DNA of 56,178 nucleotides from Fibrobacter intestinalis (GTDB lineage: Bacteria; Fibrobacterota; Fibrobacteria; Fibrobacterales; Fibrobacteraceae), in assembly GCF_900167415.1 (NCBI RefSeq), contig NZ_FUWU01000009.1, positions 1 to 56,178 on the forward strand. The letters are read 5' to 3'. Both the position numbers and the translations under genes were made by a program. This document shows positions 53,401 to 56,178 of this stretch, piece after piece. How positions within the stretch are numbered: position 1 is the first letter of the stretch; each line of letters begins with the position of its first letter. The notes below the pieces were generated by a model, which ran no database searches, had not been told where the DNA came from, and worked only from the letters and a program-made list of their open reading frames with translations.

Positions 53401-54167
53401 AAATAGTATTACTTTGTGCAATTTTATATTCTATATCTTTGGCAGATGGACCTTGGTCAGAATTGTATTTCAATAATAAACTTTTTCAAATAGATGGCGA
53501 GGAAATAGAGCCGTTTTGCTATAAATTAAACTCGATTTTAGATTTTGCCATGAAAATTGGAGTTGAAAGTTGTGAACAAAGTACTGTTTCCTATTATTCC
53601 CCAATAGATACAACCATATTCTTAGTATTTTCATTTGAAGACAATTATTTAACAGAAGTTTATCTACATAGAATTCAAACTTGTGGAGATGATGATATAA
53701 AAAAGGGAAAATTAAATTTAAGTCGGGGTTGGGTAGAAGAAATGAATCGGTTTCAAAAATTGGGGCTGCTGCAAATGGATTCCTCATCATTGTCTGAATT
53801 GTTGGATTCAATTATAAAGAAAATGTTGGCTGTTAGAATTTACAATGATATTGAAAATATTGTTTTTTATGATAGTATTGCTGAAGCGGTTAAAGGCCCA
53901 GGCTGTTCATCGGTGCTTGTAGATTCCACGGAACAAGATTCCGCATCGGGTTTTGTTCAAACGGCCCTTACGGACGTTCCCCTAAAAGTGCGGCCTTTGG
54001 CAGACAATCGGTTCTTTGTTGAAAAAGGGCTGGGCAAGGCCTACGATGTTTTTGATTTGAACGGCAAGCGCATCGGCGGCGGCACATTCCGCAGCAATGT
54101 TCTGCACGTAAAATCTTTGCCCGTCATTTTGAAAGTCGACGGCATGGGCAGTGTGCTGCTGAAGTGA
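53397..54167 (+). CDS. Secreted protein with the shared C-terminal tail (module 1)
   Basis: 256 residues. A short signal peptide (MKIVLLCAILYSISLA) precedes a variable, AT-rich N-terminal domain (53400-53920) of unknown function, which ends near EAVKGPGCSSVL. The last 75 residues (FVQTALTDVPLKVRPL..VFDLNGKRIGGG..LPVILKVDG) closely match those of the gene at 54392. Their V.D..G..I pattern resembles the sorting tails of secreted proteins in this phylum. The ATG overlaps the stop of the large protein (ATGA), which suggests the two are made together, perhaps as effector and accessory or immunity partner (speculative). Confidence 0.75.
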   Translation: MKIVLLCAILYSISLADGPWSELYFNNKLFQIDGEEIEPFCYKLNSILDFAMKIGVESCEQSTVSYYSPIDTTIFLVFSFEDNYLTEVYLHRIQTCGDDDIKKGKLNLSRGWVEEMNRFQKLGLLQMDSSSLSELLDSIIKKMLAVRIYNDIENIVFYDSIAEAVKGPGCSSVLVDSTEQDSASGFVQTALTDVPLKVRPLADNRFFVEKGLGKAYDVFDLNGKRIGGGTFRSNVLHVKSLPVILKVDGMGSVLLK

Positions 54168-54173
54168 GGGGCG

Positions 54174-54395
54174 ATGCTTATGCAGCACGGCAGCGAGACA
54201 ATGTTTATCGAGGGGGAATGGGCGGGGACGATTCTTGCGCCGAACGCCGATCTGGTACTAGGGCAATCCAATAAAATAGTGTACGGCCGCTTTGCCGGCA
54301 AGAATGTAACCGTCCATCAATATGCAATGGTTAAGATTGTTCCGTTCAACCCGACGGCGCTTTACGAAGTTGTTTTCTTGGGAGGTGCAAGATGA
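54174..54395 (+). pseudogene. Orphan C-terminal fragment of the large secreted protein (duplicated)
   Basis: 73 codons almost identical to the last 74 codons of the large gene (53179-53400, offset 995 bases). The homology starts exactly at an internal Met codon (MLMQHGSETMF) and ends in a diverged tail (FNPTALYEVVFLGG). AGGGG precedes the ATG, so it might be translated, but it lacks a signal peptide and all upstream domains. The stop/ATG overlap with the following gene copies that of the parent. Confidence 0.75.
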
Positions 54396-55240
54396 ATCGC
54401 TGTTTAATGGCGTTGTTTTCGTTGATGATTTCATTCTCTTTTGCCAGTCGTGATCCTATGCCAGATACGGGATATCCGTCAAATGACTTTGTCTTTATGC
54501 CTGGAGAATTTCCTATGGATTCCATTGCTTGGAATAAAGTAGGTTTCAGGGATTGTTCATCTTGGGATAATGACGGGGTTTGTTCGGATTTCAAGGGTTG
54601 TGCGGTTGTGAGGGGGGGAGTTTTTTGTGATGAATCTTCATTTGATCCGACAGTTGAGATTTCCATCGTTATTCAAGGTACTTACATCGAAAGCATTACA
54701 CTTTTACGTAATAATCAAGAATGTTTGGATTACCTTGGACATGAAGTGGAAGTGGTTGGGGAAAAGGGGAGTCTTCCATTTAGTGAAGTCCTGAAATTGG
54801 AATTGGGCAGACTCAGGGACTATGGGGTGCTATTGGCGACCGATTCCATGGTGAATGCGTTCATTGCCAAAGTATTTGATTATAGCCGTTTTGACTGTGA
54901 TAATCCAGATGGGTGTGATGGTACATGCGACGATATAGATGGCATGCTTTACGCAAATGGAAATCCTTATATGGTTATTGGCCAGGGGAGATGTTGCTCT
55001 GTATTGAAAGATTCCACATCGGGTTTTGTTCAAACGGCCCTTGCGGCCGTTCCCCTAAAAGTGCGGCCTTTGACAGACAAACGTTTTTTTGTTGAAAATG
55101 GGCAGGGCAAGGCCTACGATATTTTTGATTTGAACGGCAAGCGTATCGGCGGCGGCATCTTCCGCAGCAATGTTCTGCACGTAAAAGCTTTGCCCGTCAT
55201 TTTGAAAGTCGACGGCATGGGCAGTGTGCTGCTGAAGTGA
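54392..55240 (+). CDS. Secreted protein with the shared C-terminal tail (module 2)
   Basis: 282 residues. The signal peptide MNRCLMALFSLMISFSFA and the N-terminal 200 residues are unrelated to those of the gene at 53397 (several Cys, GVCSDFKGCAVV, DNPDGCDGTCDD). The last 75 residues and the 3' flank (55018-55240) nearly match 53945-54167. A G7 tract at 54612-54618 is in frame here. It starts inside the stop of the orphan fragment (ATGA), the same coupling as in module 1. The head is not recognised. Confidence 0.78.
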   Translation: MNRCLMALFSLMISFSFASRDPMPDTGYPSNDFVFMPGEFPMDSIAWNKVGFRDCSSWDNDGVCSDFKGCAVVRGGVFCDESSFDPTVEISIVIQGTYIESITLLRNNQECLDYLGHEVEVVGEKGSLPFSEVLKLELGRLRDYGVLLATDSMVNAFIAKVFDYSRFDCDNPDGCDGTCDDIDGMLYANGNPYMVIGQGRCCSVLKDSTSGFVQTALAAVPLKVRPLTDKRFFVENGQGKAYDIFDLNGKRIGGGIFRSNVLHVKALPVILKVDGMGSVLLK

Positions 55241-55634
55241 GGGACAACCGCGAACTTGCGGGATGGTCGGGGAAACGGGAATGCTATCCGTTTTCTCCCG
55301 TTCGACCCTTTGGGGGGGGGGGCAAATTTCCGTCTGCAGGTGGCTGCCCTCTGTATATGGATTTTCTGCGTGAGGGATGGTGACCCGGATGGGCGGAGAC
55401 GCACTGGCGCGGCTCCGTTGCCCTTGGCGGCTTTGCCGGTTAGGGCAATACAGCCCGACCCGCCGCGAGGCGGGGCACGCCTGGTTCAGTTCGGGTTGGC
55501 ACAGCAGCGGTAGGGGATGGAGACGTCCGTGTAGAATGCCACCGCTTCTCCGGTATTCGGCAGTGTGGCTGGCTTCGCCGAATCGCGCTTTGGGTAAATC
55601 CTTCCGGATCCGTGGAAAGAGCTATATTTGAAAT
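55241..55634. repeat. GC-rich gene-free gap with dispersed repeat and poly-G tract
   Basis: No supported gene and no recognised RNA. G11 lies at 55312-55322. The hairpin CCCGCCGCGAGGCGGG at about 55460-55475 and its flank are the inverse of the repeat at 2337-2367. TATATTTG at 55623-55630 lies four bases before the ruvX start. Confidence 0.55.
55623..55630 (+). promoter_or_regulatory. Promoter element placing the ruvX start at about +1
   Basis: TATATTTG ends four bases before the GTG at 55635, and no Shine-Dalgarno lies between. Transcription would begin at or near the start codon, so the message would be leaderless. Confidence 0.4.
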
Positions 55635-56045
55635 GTGAATTATCTAGGCATCGATTACGGAGAACATCGGGTCGGGATTGCTTTTGCCGATTCCGAACTC
55701 AAGTGGGCGTTTGCCCGGGAAACCATCGACCAGAAAAAGACGGATTTGATGAAACGCCTTTCGGAACTGGTCAAGGAAAATAAAGTGGACGTTTTTGTCG
55801 TGGGGATGCCCTTTCGCCCCGACGGTCGCCCGGATGGGAAAAACCTGGTCGTAGAAGAATTTGTTCGCAGGCTCGCCGAGCGGTTTCCGCAGATTCCGAT
55901 TCAAACGGAGGACGAGGCCTATACTTCTGTCGCGGCACTCCAGGAAACGAGCTACTTAAAAAAGAAAAAGAAGCAGCAGGACAAGGGCCTTGTGGACAGG
56001 CTTGCCGCCCAGCATATTCTGCAATCGTATTTGGATGGTCTTTGA
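55635..56045 (+). CDS. ruvX: Putative pre-16S rRNA nuclease / Holliday-junction resolvase-like YqgF
   Basis: 136 residues from a GTG. The RNase-H-like fold opens with YLGIDYGEHRVGIAFAD (catalytic Asp), continues with VDVFVVGMPFRPDGRPDG and ends with ETSYLKKKKKQQDKGLVDRLAAQHILQSYL, containing the last Asp. Family members trim the 5' end of 16S rRNA; a resolvase role has also been proposed. The length is normal. No Shine-Dalgarno precedes the GTG. Confidence 0.92.
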   Translation: MNYLGIDYGEHRVGIAFADSELKWAFARETIDQKKTDLMKRLSELVKENKVDVFVVGMPFRPDGRPDGKNLVVEEFVRRLAERFPQIPIQTEDEAYTSVAALQETSYLKKKKKQQDKGLVDRLAAQHILQSYLDGL

Positions 56046-56089
56046 AGTCGGTTCTTCAAAACAGGAATTTTTTCACCAAGTGAATTTTT

Positions 56090-56150
56090 CTCGCGGGTCG
56101 CGAGGTGCTTCGCAAAGGATTTCCGCGCTTCGCTCGCAATGACAACGAAC
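56090..56150. repeat. Dispersed CATTGCGA-family repeat at the right edge
   Basis: TCGCGAGGTGCTTCGC and GCGCTTCGCTCGCAATGAC form an imperfect palindrome of the same family as 11268-11340 and 42301-42377. The window ends soon after. Confidence 0.5.
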
Positions 56151-56178
56151 GTCAGGCGAGGAAAGAACGAATAGAATG

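Noticed and set aside
44940-55240. Prophage or integrative element
   Set aside because: No integrase, phage structural gene, tRNA-end duplication or conjugation gene is present; the block is explained by restriction-modification, REP and secreted-protein genes.
55241-55634. Structured RNA (RNase P RNA or tmRNA)
   Set aside because: Neither the RNase P core motifs nor a tmRNA tag frame can be found; a GC-rich dispersed repeat explains the hairpins.

Overview
The window looks like a chromosomal segment from a member of the Fibrobacterota (Fibrobacter or a close relative). The clearest marker is the fibro-slime domain protein at 8570-11077. Supporting signs are Gram-negative envelope genes, many lipoproteins, secreted proteins with a shared C-terminal tail, and several start regions with a TATATTTG/TAAATTTG motif like the Bacteroidota -7 element (TAnnTTTG). 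Base composition is near 50% GC, with AT-rich islands at about 52.3-52.9 kb and 53.4-53.9 kb. The species is inferred from family knowledge, not from a database search.

Layout. 0.3-16.7 kb is mostly housekeeping: a porin-like protein, a PIN-domain protein, gatB, hflX, a divergent dxs-like gene, the fibro-slime protein, an operon of stand-alone AICAR transformylase, an unknown gene and trmFO, then tgt and a potD-like lipoprotein on the other strand. 16.7-17.6 kb is a gene-free stretch with a 107-bp direct repeat. 17.6-23.6 kb is a sugar-type ABC importer operon headed by a receiver-like protein; its last permease carries a beta-propeller-like domain of about 470 residues. 24.1-42.2 kb holds a DUF2062-DUF1015 fusion, two envelope proteins, smc, tRNA-Arg(CCU), an SGNH/AlgJ-like protein, hemL, pmbA, and a two-gene efflux system whose RND pump and TolC-like channel are one polypeptide. 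typA (42.7-44.6 kb) is flanked by inverted copies of one palindromic repeat.

44.9-55.2 kb is the accessory region and the most interesting part. A single-chain restriction-modification gene (44940-48698, MmeI/type IIG-like) has been invaded in frame by GGAG-headed palindromic repeats (REP/REPIN). At one of the two internal sites a complete REP-associated tyrosine transposase (RAYT) domain lies between the repeats, yet one uninterrupted 1252-codon frame remains. Directly downstream is a 41-bp tandem repeat in which intact units form a chain of ATGA-overlapping 14-codon mini-ORFs. Then come an unknown gene, a large secreted protein with a cysteine-peptidase-like domain broken at a G8 tract (possible phase variation), and a tandemly duplicated module of its C-terminal fragment plus small secreted proteins. 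ruvX closes the window.

How the genes relate: the restriction-modification gene, REP/RAYT sequences, tandem repeat, poly-G switch and duplicated secreted cassette form one rapidly evolving block between conserved genes (typA and ruvX). The rest is ordinary translation, tRNA modification, transport, cofactor and chromosome-maintenance genes, with several unusual fusions.
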